Source: Alphaproteobacteria bacterium
GTDB taxonomy: Bacteria; Pseudomonadota; Alphaproteobacteria; Rhizobiales; Beijerinckiaceae
Length of the DNA stretch: 48,798 nt
Direction of reading: 5' to 3'
NCBI GenBank assembly: GCA_016869435.1
Contig: VGEB01000010.1
Location: 1-48,798, forward strand
The notes beneath the pieces were generated by a model. It saw only the letters and a program-made list of their open reading frames with translations, did no database searches and was not told the DNA's origin. Both the position numbers and the translations under genes were made by a program. Below, piece by piece: positions 16,920-25,600 of this stretch (the first letter of the stretch is position 1; each line of letters opens with the position of its first letter).

Positions 16920-18137
16920 ATGCCGCAACAAGGCGCCGCGCGGAAAATCGTTATTACCGGAATGGGCGCGGTGTCAGCCGCCGGCGTCGGCGCAGCGGCG
17001 CTATGGGATGCGGCGCGCGATGGCGTTTCCTGCGTGCGGCCGGTGAAATTGCCGCGCCCCTTTACCGGGCGAATCGGAATCGCCGCGCAGGTCCCGGATT
17101 TCGATCCCGCAAAATATATCAGCGCCGAACTGCTGCCCTATTGCGATCCATTCACGCAATACTCGATCGCCGCCGCCGACGAGGCGCTGGCCCAGGCGGG
17201 GTTCGCGGGCAAAGAGGTCGGCGGGCCGAGAACGGCGGTGATCATCGGCACCGGCATCGGCGGCGCCACGACCATCGATAACAACGCCTATGTTGAATAT
17301 AAGCTCGGCGGCCGGCCGGACACGCTGACCGTGCCGCGTCTCATACCAAGCGCTGCGCCGACGACTCTCGGCATGCGCTACGGCGCCAAGGGGCCGACCT
17401 TCGCGCTCGCCTCCGCCTGCTCCTCCGCCGCTCAAGCCATCGGCGAAGCCTTTGAAATGCTGCGCGCCGGCCGCGCCGATCGGGCGATCGCCGGCGGCGC
17501 CGAAGCCTGCGTGAACAACGGATCAATTCGCGCCTGGGAGGCGCTGCGCGTTCTAACGCCCGATCTCTGTCGTCCGTTCTCGCAAAAGCGCAATGGCATG
17601 ACCCTCGGCGAGGGCGCGGCGGTCTTCATTCTGGAAACGCTGGAGGCGGCGCAGGCGCGCGGCGCAATGCCGCTCTGCGAACTCGCCGGCTATGGCACGA
17701 CGAGCGACGCCTTCGATCCGCTGCGGGCAGATGTCGAAGGCCCGTCGCGATGCATGCGGCTCGCGCTCGAAAGCGCCGGACTGGGGCCCGCCGACGTCGA
17801 TTATCTCAGCGCCCACGGCACAGCGACCTACGCCAACGACATCACCGAATCGCAGGCGATGCGCGCCGTCTTCGGCGACAAGCCGCCGCCGGTCTCCTCC
17901 ACGAAGCCCGTGCATGGCCACGCGCTCGGCGCGAGCGGCGGGCTGGAGCTCGCGATCTCGATCGCCGCGCTGCGCGATCAGATCGCGCCGCCGACGATCA
18001 ACTTTCTTGAAGCCGATCCGAAATGCGAGGTCGACGCCATTCCCAATGTCGCGCGTAAAATGCCGATTCGCGTGGCGCTGTCGAATTCCTTCGCCTTCGG
18101 CGGCATCAATGCGACGCTCGCCGTGAGGGCCATATGA
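16920..18137 (+). CDS. Beta-ketoacyl-ACP synthase (KAS II-like)
   Basis: A 405-residue condensing enzyme of the thiolase fold. The catalytic triad is visible: Cys167 in LASACSSAAQA, His299 in YLSAHGTATYAND and His334 in KPVHGHALGASGG. The family glycine-rich end is SNSFAFGGINATL. It is not beside fabG, acpP or fabF partners, and the His334 context (VHGHALGA) differs from the usual KSMIGHLLGA of FabF, so it may be a specialised synthase (nodE-like, or for very long or unusual acyl chains) rather than the housekeeping FabF. ATG 16920 has AAGGGA about ten bases upstream. A small gene and murA follow. Confidence 0.87.
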   Translation: MPQQGAARKIVITGMGAVSAAGVGAAALWDAARDGVSCVRPVKLPRPFTGRIGIAAQVPDFDPAKYISAELLPYCDPFTQYSIAAADEALAQAGFAGKEVGGPRTAVIIGTGIGGATTIDNNAYVEYKLGGRPDTLTVPRLIPSAAPTTLGMRYGAKGPTFALASACSSAAQAIGEAFEMLRAGRADRAIAGGAEACVNNGSIRAWEALRVLTPDLCRPFSQKRNGMTLGEGAAVFILETLEAAQARGAMPLCELAGYGTTSDAFDPLRADVEGPSRCMRLALESAGLGPADVDYLSAHGTATYANDITESQAMRAVFGDKPPPVSSTKPVHGHALGASGGLELAISIAALRDQIAPPTINFLEADPKCEVDAIPNVARKMPIRVALSNSFAFGGINATLAVRAI

Positions 18138-18185
18138 CCTGAACGGTCGCTTCGCTGGATTCGAGCAAGTTTTGAGACAACCGCA

Positions 18186-18383
18186 ATGGCCGAGGACAAG
18201 GAACAGCGAATAGACGCCCCAAAAGGGACGGATTTCTGCGTGAAGCCTAGCGGGGCGTCGAAGAAGAAGGCGGCGCTCGCCGCGGCATTGCGCGCCAATC
18301 TTGCCCGCCGCAAGGCGCGCGAACGCGCGGTAAAGGACACGGCGCAAGCGAAAGACGGCTTGAAAATCGACAGCGAGGGGTGA
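18186..18383 (+). CDS. Small basic protein upstream of murA
   Basis: A 65-residue hydrophilic protein: an acidic start, then a Lys/Arg/Ala-rich helix ([24 protein letters not shown]). Comparable short basic reading frames commonly stand directly before murA in Rhizobiales, which supports a real gene. Its stop codon overlaps the murA start in a TGATG junction, so it may mainly serve translational coupling. The ribosome binding site is weak. Function unknown. Confidence 0.7.
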   Translation: MAEDKEQRIDAPKGTDFCVKPSGASKKKAALAAALRANLARRKARERAVKDTAQAKDGLKIDSEG

Positions 18384-19678
18384 TGGACAAGATCAAGATC
18401 GTCGGCGGCGGCCGGCTCAACGGCGTCATCCCGATCTCCGGCGCGAAGAACGCCGCCTTGCCGTTGATGATCGCTTCGCTCCTGACGCGCGAAACCCTGA
18501 CGCTCGCCAACATGCCGCTTCTGGCGGATGTGACGCTGCTCGAGCGCATTCTCGGCAATCATGGCGTCGATTACGCCATCGCCGGCAAGCGCGCCGGCGA
18601 TTCCGTCGACGCAAGCCGCATCGTCCATCTCACCGCCCGCGACATCGTCGACACCACCGCGCCCTATGAACTCGTTTCGCGCATGCGCGCGAGCTTCTGG
18701 GTGCTCGCGCCGCTGCTCGCGCGATGCGGAGAGGCGCGCGTGTCGCTGCCCGGCGGCTGCGCCATCGGCACGCGGCCCGTCGATCTTCTTCTCATGGCGC
18801 TCGAAAAACTTGGCGCGAAGATCGACATCGAGAACGGCTATGTCGTCGCGACGGCGAAGAATGGCCTCGTCGGCGCCGAGATCGACTTTCCCAAGGTCAC
18901 CGTCGGCGGCACGCATACGGCGCTGATGGCGGCGTCCCTCGCGCGCGGAACCACCGTGCTGCGCAACGCCGCGCGGGAGCCGGAAGTCGTCGACCTCGCC
19001 GACTGTCTGGTGAAAATGGGGGCGCGAATCAAGGGCGCCGGCCAGTCGACGATCGAGATCGAGGGCGTCGGCTCGCTCTATGGCGCAAGACATGCGGTCA
19101 TGCCCGATCGCATCGAGACCGGCACTTACGCCATGGCGGTGGCGATGACGGGCGGCGACGTTCTTCTCGCCGGCGCCCGCGCCGATCTTCTGCAGGCGGC
19201 GCTCGACGCGCTTGAAGCGGCAGGCGCCAGCGTGAGCGAGACGAATGAAGGGCTGCGCGTCGCGCGCAACGGCGCCGGGATATCGCCCGTCAGCGTCGAG
19301 ACCGCGCCGTTCCCGGCCTTTCCGACCGATCTGCAGGCGCAGTTCATGGCGCTGATGACCCGCGCCAAGGGCGTGTCGCGCATCACCGAAACGATTTTCG
19401 AAAACCGCTTCATGCATGTGCAGGAGCTTGCGCGGCTCGGCGCCCATATTAAGCTTGAGGGCGATACCGCGATCGTGACGGGCGCGGATCATCTCGATGG
19501 CGCGCCGGTGATGGCGACCGATCTGCGCGCATCGGTCTCCCTCGTCATCGCCGCGCTCGCCGCGCGCGGCGAGACCACGATCAACCGGGTGTATCATCTC
19601 GATCGCGGCTTCGAGCGGCTGGAGAAGAAGCTGCGCGGCTGCGGCGCCGAAATCGAGCGCATCAGCGGGCAGGGGTGA
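18383..19678 (+). CDS. murA: UDP-N-acetylglucosamine 1-carboxyvinyltransferase
   Basis: First committed step of peptidoglycan synthesis, transferring enolpyruvate from PEP to UDP-GlcNAc; 431 residues. The opening [20 protein letters not shown] is at 8-27 and the PEP-binding, fosfomycin-reactive Cys126 is in [33 protein letters not shown] closes the second domain. ATG 18383 overlaps the stop of the preceding small gene; a GTG at 18380 is also possible, with the GAGGGG site just upstream. Confidence 0.96.
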   Translation: MDKIKIVGGGRLNGVIPISGAKNAALPLMIASLLTRETLTLANMPLLADVTLLERILGNHGVDYAIAGKRAGDSVDASRIVHLTARDIVDTTAPYELVSRMRASFWVLAPLLARCGEARVSLPGGCAIGTRPVDLLLMALEKLGAKIDIENGYVVATAKNGLVGAEIDFPKVTVGGTHTALMAASLARGTTVLRNAAREPEVVDLADCLVKMGARIKGAGQSTIEIEGVGSLYGARHAVMPDRIETGTYAMAVAMTGGDVLLAGARADLLQAALDALEAAGASVSETNEGLRVARNGAGISPVSVETAPFPAFPTDLQAQFMALMTRAKGVSRITETIFENRFMHVQELARLGAHIKLEGDTAIVTGADHLDGAPVMATDLRASVSLVIAALAARGETTINRVYHLDRGFERLEKKLRGCGAEIERISGQG

Positions 19679-19753
19679 GGGGCGGACTTTTTGCTTATCC
19701 GCGAAAATTCTTGGGATCACGCGCGGCATTCCACATTCGCAGAATGCGAACCG

Positions 19754-20011
19754 TTACGTTGGCTCGTCCACTGTGTAGACGAGCCAATATTTCGTGCGCT
19801 GCCCAACGTCGAAGAGATAAGCTCTATACGGCGCGCCCGTCGCAAAGAAGAAACCCCAGACGCCCGGTGTTTCAGAGAGCCAAGTTTCGAAGACCCGACT
19901 AAGCCGATCTGACTGCAGATCCCAAAACTCCGGCGAATATGATCGGCAGTAACGCGCAAAATCGTCGATGTCCCGTTGCGCATGAGTCGCGATAACGACG
20001 CGATACTTCAT
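19754..20011 (-). CDS. ParE/RelE-family toxin
   Basis: An 85-residue protein opening MKYRVVIATHAQRDIDDFAR, the typical start of ParE/RelE toxins, with the later strands VGQRTKYWLVYTVDE matching the core sheet. It is unusual in the middle (SPEFWDLQSDRLSRVFETWL). ParE members poison gyrase and RelE members cut mRNA in the ribosome; which applies is not clear. The putative antitoxin gene ends 3 bases upstream. Convergent with murA. Confidence 0.72.
   Translation of the reverse strand: MKYRVVIATHAQRDIDDFARYCRSYSPEFWDLQSDRLSRVFETWLSETPGVWGFFFATGAPYRAYLFDVGQRTKYWLVYTVDEPT
19759..19787. terminator. Inverted repeat between convergent murA and toxin gene
   Basis: TTGGCTCGTC (19759-19768) and GACGAGCCAA (19778-19787) form a perfect 10-bp stem with a 9-base loop. 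It overlaps the last codons of the toxin gene and lies 80 bases past murA. There is no long T-run on either side, so a role as terminator or mRNA end-stabiliser is only plausible. Confidence 0.4.
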
Positions 20012-20014
20012 AAA

Positions 20015-20230
20015 TCAATCGAGATCGCCTCTACAGATCGCCATGAACCGTGCGATGAACCCTGCCCTATCAAAAGGCGTCGCTCGGCCGGCTGCGACAT
20101 CTGACTCAGCATCCCTTAAGGATGCGATCAGTTCCTCGCGTTCCTCATCGTTAAGGACAGGCACTTCTTCCATCGTTACGACGGGAACAAAGGTCGTCTC
20201 GAGCTCGCGCTTTAGCTTGGGTTGTGTCAT
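20015..20230 (-). CDS. Putative antitoxin of the ParE/RelE-type toxin
   Basis: A 71-residue acidic protein: MTQPKLKRELETTF, then MEEVPVLNDEEREELIASLRDAE and FDRAGFIARFMAICRGDLD. The helical, Glu-rich C-terminal half would wrap the toxin, as in many RelB/ParD-like antitoxins; I see no clear DNA-binding domain. The start is uncertain: ATG 20230 gives the best protein, ATG 20275 and TTG 20302 are possible, and none has a strong ribosome binding site. It starts shortly after pbpC ends and may be read as the tail of that operon. Confidence 0.6.
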   Translation of the reverse strand: MTQPKLKRELETTFVPVVTMEEVPVLNDEEREELIASLRDAESDVAAGRATPFDRAGFIARFMAICRGDLD

Positions 20231-20305
20231 GGCGCCGACTTTAGCAGGAATTCTTAAACCGTCGAGCGTCGCCATTCCCGCGCGCAAACCGACGACGCTC
20301 AAGAA

Positions 20306-22600
20306 TCACTCGATCACGATCCTCACCGCGCGCGACGCGACAGGCGCGAGGGCGAGGCGCGCCTGAATGCGATGCCGGCCGGGCGTCATCGGCCAGAATA
20401 CGGTCTCGTTCGCCTGCGCCGTCGCGAAAGGCTCGCCGTCGATCGTCCAGACGATCTGCGAATCTGCGCCTGACGGCGCGAGTTTCAACGCCAGTCGGTT
20501 GAGGCGCTCCGGCTGCTCCGGGTTTCGCCAGATATGCGTGTTGTGTTCCGGCGTCGCGATGACGAGCGGCGTGGCGCCGTCCGCGTGAGAATAGGAAGCG
20601 TCATCCGCACTCGACCGCTGAGCGGGACCCGCGCGCAAGTCTTGAGCCTCGCGCGCTTCAGCCGGCTTCACCCATTCGCGCAGGGTTTGCGCGCAGTCGC
20701 CTTCGTCGCCGGCGCGGCAGAGATCGATGGCGATTCGTCCCGGCGGCGGGGCGAATGTTTCGGGCGCGATCTCGCCGGGCTTGGAATCATGCAGTTTCGC
20801 GAGCACGGCATGGGCAAGCCGGGCCGCTGACGACACGCCGGTCATCGCGCGCATGGCGCCGGCGTCGCCGCGCCCGATCCACACGCCGACAATGAATTTA
20901 TGCGAGAAGGCGATCGTCCAGGCGTCGCGATAGGCTTGCGACGTTCCGGTCTTCACGGCGACCGCGAAGGGATATTCGAGCGGTCCGTAGCGTGGAAATG
21001 AGGGCAGGCGCGCCTGCGGGTCGGCGAGCATCGAAGCCACGAGCCGCGCACTGTCGACCGACAAGACGCGTCGCGGCGGCCGACGCGGTCCGTCGCGCGT
21101 GAAAGCAAGCTCGCGCAGGAGTCCATCGTCCGCGAGCGCGGCATAGGCGCGCATCACATCCTCAAGCCGCGTCGGCAGCGCGCCGATCGCCATCGAAATT
21201 CCGAAACTCTCCGCCGGCGTTTCGAGATCGTGCAGCCCGAGGTCTCGCAGAAAATTGAAATTCGCCTCGAGTCCGACGCGCCGCAGCAGATTGGTCGCCG
21301 GCACATTGCGTGAATTGGCGAGCGCCTGCCGCGGCGTCAGCGGCCCGAGATAGAGTCCGTCGGCGTTCGAGACGCCCGACGCGCCTTCGGGAATGTCGTT
21401 CACTAGGTCCGTCGTCTTGAGAACGCCGCGTTCGAAGGCCAGCGCATAGATGAAAGGCTTCAAGGTCGAGCCGGGAGAGCGCCGCACGCGGGTGAAATCG
21501 AAGGCGCCAGCCTGCGGGTCGCTATAGTCTGAGGAGCCGACATCAGCGATGACGGCGTTCGTTCCGCGTTCGACCACCATCACCGCGACCTGCCGTGCGC
21601 CGCGGCTGCGGAAATTGGCAAGATAGCGGCGGGCGAGATGCAGGACGTCGCGTTCGATCTCCATATCGATCGTGGCGTTGATGCGCCGATCATCATCCGC
21701 GGCGGGCCGCGCCAATCCTTCGCGCGCGAGCGCCTCGTAACGCAAAGCGAGATGCAGCGTCTCCGGACGATGCTTGGCGTCGAGCGGGCGCATATGATCG
21801 AGCTCTGCGCGGGCCAACGCCGCCTGCGCGGCGTCGAGCGCGCCTTCCGCTTCGAGCCTGGCGATGGCGTGACGCGCGCGCGCCGTCGCCAATGCGAGGC
21901 CGCTCTCGCGCGCGATGTTCATCCGCCCCGGCGATTGTGGGATGGCGGCGAGCAGCGCCGCCTGCGCCCAAGAAAGGTCGTCGACCGGTCTGTCGAAATA
22001 TAAGCGCGCGGCGTAGGCGACGCCATGCCCGTTCAGCCCATAGGGCGCGAGCCGCAGATAATGCGCGAGCGTCGCTTCATGGCCGTGGCGCGCGACGATG
22101 GCGAGCGCCGTCGCCGCCTGCATCATTTTTTCGCCAAAGCTGCGCGGCCTTTCGGTCTGCATCCGCGCGACCTGCATCGCGATCGTCGAAGCGCCTTCGC
22201 GTCTGCCGCGCGATGTGAGATTGCGCCATGCGGCGCGCACGAGCGCGGTTATGTCGACGCCGGAATGAGAAAAAAAACGGCGATCTTCGAGCGCAAGAGT
22301 CGCGCGCGCAATTTTTTGCGGGATGGCCGGCAGAGGCCAATAGCCGTAATCGACGCGAGGGCTTCTGGTCTTGGGATCAAAAGACTTGTCGCCGATCTGA
22401 GTGAGGAAGGCGCCGTTGCGGTCGTAAACGATGGCGCTGGCGCGCGGGGAGATAAGGTCGGCGCGCGACAGCGCCTCCTGCGAGATCCAGCCGGCGAAGG
22501 CGATGAGCGCCGCAATGAGAACAACAAAGATGCAGCTCGCGAAGCCTCTCCCGCGCGCGGGAGAGGTGGCGCATCGGCGCAGGGTCGCGCCAGCAGTCAT
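20306..22600 (-). CDS. pbpC: Penicillin-binding protein 1C
   Basis: A bifunctional class A enzyme of 764 residues: one N-terminal membrane span (22-40), GT51 glycosyltransferase with catalytic Glu105 in LALEDRRFFSHSGVD and the EGASTIAMQVAR motif, then transpeptidase with Ser378/Lys381 in SPGSTLKPF, the SRN motif in ALANSRNVPATNLL and AVKTGTSQAYRDAW. The C-terminal 90 residues match the BiPBP_C beta domain. PbpC works with alpha-2-macroglobulin, which precedes it here by a TAATG overlap (coupled translation). A perfect 22-base palindrome (22545-22566) lies inside the first 20 codons. Confidence 0.95.
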   Translation of the reverse strand: MTAGATLRRCATSPARGRGFASCIFVVLIAALIAFAGWISQEALSRADLISPRASAIVYDRNGAFLTQIGDKSFDPKTRSPRVDYGYWPLPAIPQKIARATLALEDRRFFSHSGVDITALVRAAWRNLTSRGRREGASTIAMQVARMQTERPRSFGEKMMQAATALAIVARHGHEATLAHYLRLAPYGLNGHGVAYAARLYFDRPVDDLSWAQAALLAAIPQSPGRMNIARESGLALATARARHAIARLEAEGALDAAQAALARAELDHMRPLDAKHRPETLHLALRYEALAREGLARPAADDDRRINATIDMEIERDVLHLARRYLANFRSRGARQVAVMVVERGTNAVIADVGSSDYSDPQAGAFDFTRVRRSPGSTLKPFIYALAFERGVLKTTDLVNDIPEGASGVSNADGLYLGPLTPRQALANSRNVPATNLLRRVGLEANFNFLRDLGLHDLETPAESFGISMAIGALPTRLEDVMRAYAALADDGLLRELAFTRDGPRRPPRRVLSVDSARLVASMLADPQARLPSFPRYGPLEYPFAVAVKTGTSQAYRDAWTIAFSHKFIVGVWIGRGDAGAMRAMTGVSSAARLAHAVLAKLHDSKPGEIAPETFAPPPGRIAIDLCRAGDEGDCAQTLREWVKPAEAREAQDLRAGPAQRSSADDASYSHADGATPLVIATPEHNTHIWRNPEQPERLNRLALKLAPSGADSQIVWTIDGEPFATAQANETVFWPMTPGRHRIQARLALAPVASRAVRIVIE
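22545..22566. repeat. Perfect 22-base palindrome inside the pbpC 5' coding region
   Basis: CCTCTCCCGCG followed directly by CGCGGGAGAGG. The arms match the CCTCTCCCGC arm of the intergenic repeat at 6539-6562. On the message it would fold 35-55 bases after the start codon and it encodes part of the cytoplasmic tail (SPARGRG). Confidence 0.75.
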
Positions 22601-25600
22601 TATTTCCCAATCTCCACGCTCGCGCCGGCGCTCGTCGCGCGAAGGCCTTTCTTATACATCGCCTCAACAAGGGCCGGCGGTTGCGTATAGACGCCCGCCG
22701 TCTGCGCGCGCAGGCGGAAGGCGAAGCGATAGGTTCCCTTCGGCAGCGAATCATAAGCGTAGAACACGCGGTCGTCGCCGAAAGAAACCCAGCTTGGCTG
22801 CAGCGTCGGCGCGAATGAAGGCTGCGCTTCGGCGGGCGCCGTGGCGATATTGGGATTGAGCGGCTCATAGCCGGCGGCGAGCGGGATCGAGATTGCGATA
22901 TGGGTGCGATCCTCGGGATTGACCACTTCCGCGGTCTCCTCGATCACATCGCCTTGCTTCACCTGCAGGATGCCCGCCTTGAGTTCAAACTTTTCGGGCG
23001 CCTTGCCGCTTTCGACGCGCCAGCTCTGCCTGGCGATCGCAAAGCCGTCGCTCGTCGGCTGGGCTTTGGCGCCAGGTTCGGCCGGCATGTAGTCTGTCTC
23101 GATCATCGCGACGAGCGGCGCATTGGAGCCATTGACGATTTTCAGCGGCGCGTCGTTCTTCGACACATGCCGGGCGACCGGCGCATTGGCGTCAAGCGTC
23201 GACGCTTGATCCTTTCCGCCGTCGTTGAAACTCACGGCGATCGGCGCGGCAGGGCGCCGCCAGCCTTCGGCGAGGGCTTCGATTGCGGCAGCGTTGGCGT
23301 TGGTCGTGCCCCAGCCGTCGCCGTCGCCAAGCCGCAGCAGCGCGTCGCGCAGCGCATTGGCGCGCGGATCGCCCGAGGCCGTCAGCGCCGCTGCGCGCGT
23401 CATTTCCGCGATGCTGCGCGTTTCCGAAGGCAGAATGATCGGCGAGGCGCTCTCGGCCGCCTGTCCCGCATAAACCTGCACGCCGTTGCGGCTGGCGAAT
23501 TTCACCCGGCTCCACATCGTATCGATGAGCGCCGCGAGCGCGCGCTGATCGACATTGGGGAGATGCGCGGAGGCGGACGCCATTTGCGCGACGCTGATAT
23601 TGGGCAAAAAGTCGGCGCGGCGCGCAAATTCGGCGACGTAGGATTCGTCGAGCTTGCCGCCTTCGGCGAGCGCCGACAGCGCTTCGACGCGCTCGCGCAA
23701 TTCCTCGCCGGAAAGCAGTCGCGGATAATCGGAACGTAGCGACAGTTTCAATATATTGGCGAGACGATCGAGAAGCGTCTTGTCGATCGGTTCTCCCGCG
23801 CGCTCAGCCCGCGCCAGAAAATCATAGGCCCAGGCGGTCAGCGAGACCGTGCCGCGCCCGCGCGGCCAGAAGGCGACGAGTCCGTCGGCGTCGATCGACT
23901 GATCGATGATCTGCGCCGTCGATCTCACATTGGCTGAAACGCGATCCTCAAGCCCCGCCGCCGCGAGAATCGGCCCGAAACTTTTCAGCGCCAGTCCGCC
24001 GCGCGCGAGCGACAGGCGTTGCTCGGTGCAGCCATAGGGATATTCGACGAGCGCATTCAATCCAGCAACGAGCTTCACGAGCGACGGATCGGCGGCGACG
24101 ACCGTCTCGCGCCTGAAGCTGCCGGGCCGCGACTGCTCGCCAGAAGGCGCGATCGTCCTGGTTTCGCCCGGCGCGATCTCGACCAGCTCGAAGCGTCGCG
24201 TCACCTCGCGGTCCTCCTTCACCGGCAGGGCGATCTCAACGGCGTCTTTCGCATGGTCGGCGTCGCGCTCGATGCGGAAGCCGAGCGTCGCTTCGCCCGA
24301 AAGCTCGGTGGGCGCAGCGGCGCGCAAATCGATGCGCACCGGCTTGTTCTGCGTCCATTCGATCTTGCGGCTTGCTTCGCCCGAAAGCGTCAGCGCCCGC
24401 GCCGAGATCGACGCCTTGCCAGCGCCGCCCGGCCCTTCGACGACGCGTGCGACAAGGCCGATGTCGAAGCTATCGCCCGGCCGAATGAAACGCGGCAGCG
24501 CCGGCTGCGCGACGAGCGCCTGCCGGATCAGCATTTCGCCGCCGGAGGCGCCGAAACGATCGGGCCCGCTCACCGCCTTGGCGCGCAGCTTGAACACGGT
24601 CAGCGTATCAGGCAGCTGCACTTTGATTTTGGCGACGCCGTCGGGGCCGATCTTCACGCTCGGCAGATAGATCGGCACCGGCGTGAAGTTTTTGCGTACG
24701 GAAATATTGTTCTCCGCGCCCCATTCCTGCAGTTCGTCGCCGTCGCCGCCGGCGATCTCCTCCAGCGGAATGACGCCAAAGGCCATGTTGCGCGTATCGC
24801 GCGCCGCCATTTTCGTTTCGCGCTCGACAATAAAGTCGGGCAAGGGATCGAGTGGCCGTTCCTTGGCAAGCGACAGCACCGCCTGATCGACCATCCAGAA
24901 GGTCGCTTCGCCCGAAAGAGGTTTGCCGGCGTCGTCGGAAAGCCGCAGCGCCACCTCGATCGCCTCGCCAGGGCGCGCCTTTGAAGGATGTTCGAGCTTC
25001 ACATTGACGATGTTCTTGACCGGCGTCACCTCGATCCATTTCGTCGCCGCGATGGTGACGGGTTTGCCCTGGTCGAAAGTCGCGGTCGGCTGCGGCGGCG
25101 CATCCTTCAGACGTCCGCGCATGATCAGGAAATGCACGGCGAGCTTGGGCGTCTGCTCTTTCTTGACCGATAGCGCATAGCGCCCGAAGCCGTTGGCGAT
25201 GTCGACAAATTCATAGTCATAGACGCCGCTCGGCTGTTCGACGATGGCGAGCGCGCGCGCGTTCTGAAACGGAGATTGGATGATGAGAGTCGCCGTTTCG
25301 CCCGGCGCATATTTGTCCTTGTCGGTCGTGATCGTCGCGGATTCGGCCGGCGGCCGCGCGAAGGTGACGGGCGTGTCGCCGCCGACAAAAAAGTCGACGC
25401 TCACCTGTTGCCGACGCTTGAGTCTGTCATAGGCCTCGAGCTGCACAAGATAGACGCCGGCGTCGCGCGCCGCGAGTTCGATCTTCTGCGCGTCCTTGGC
25501 GCTCGTCACCTTGCGCTCGATCAGGACTTCGTCCTGCGCCTGGGTGACATATTTAGCGGCGCCTTGCGCAAAGTCGGAGGCCTGTAGCGTCGAAATCCAG

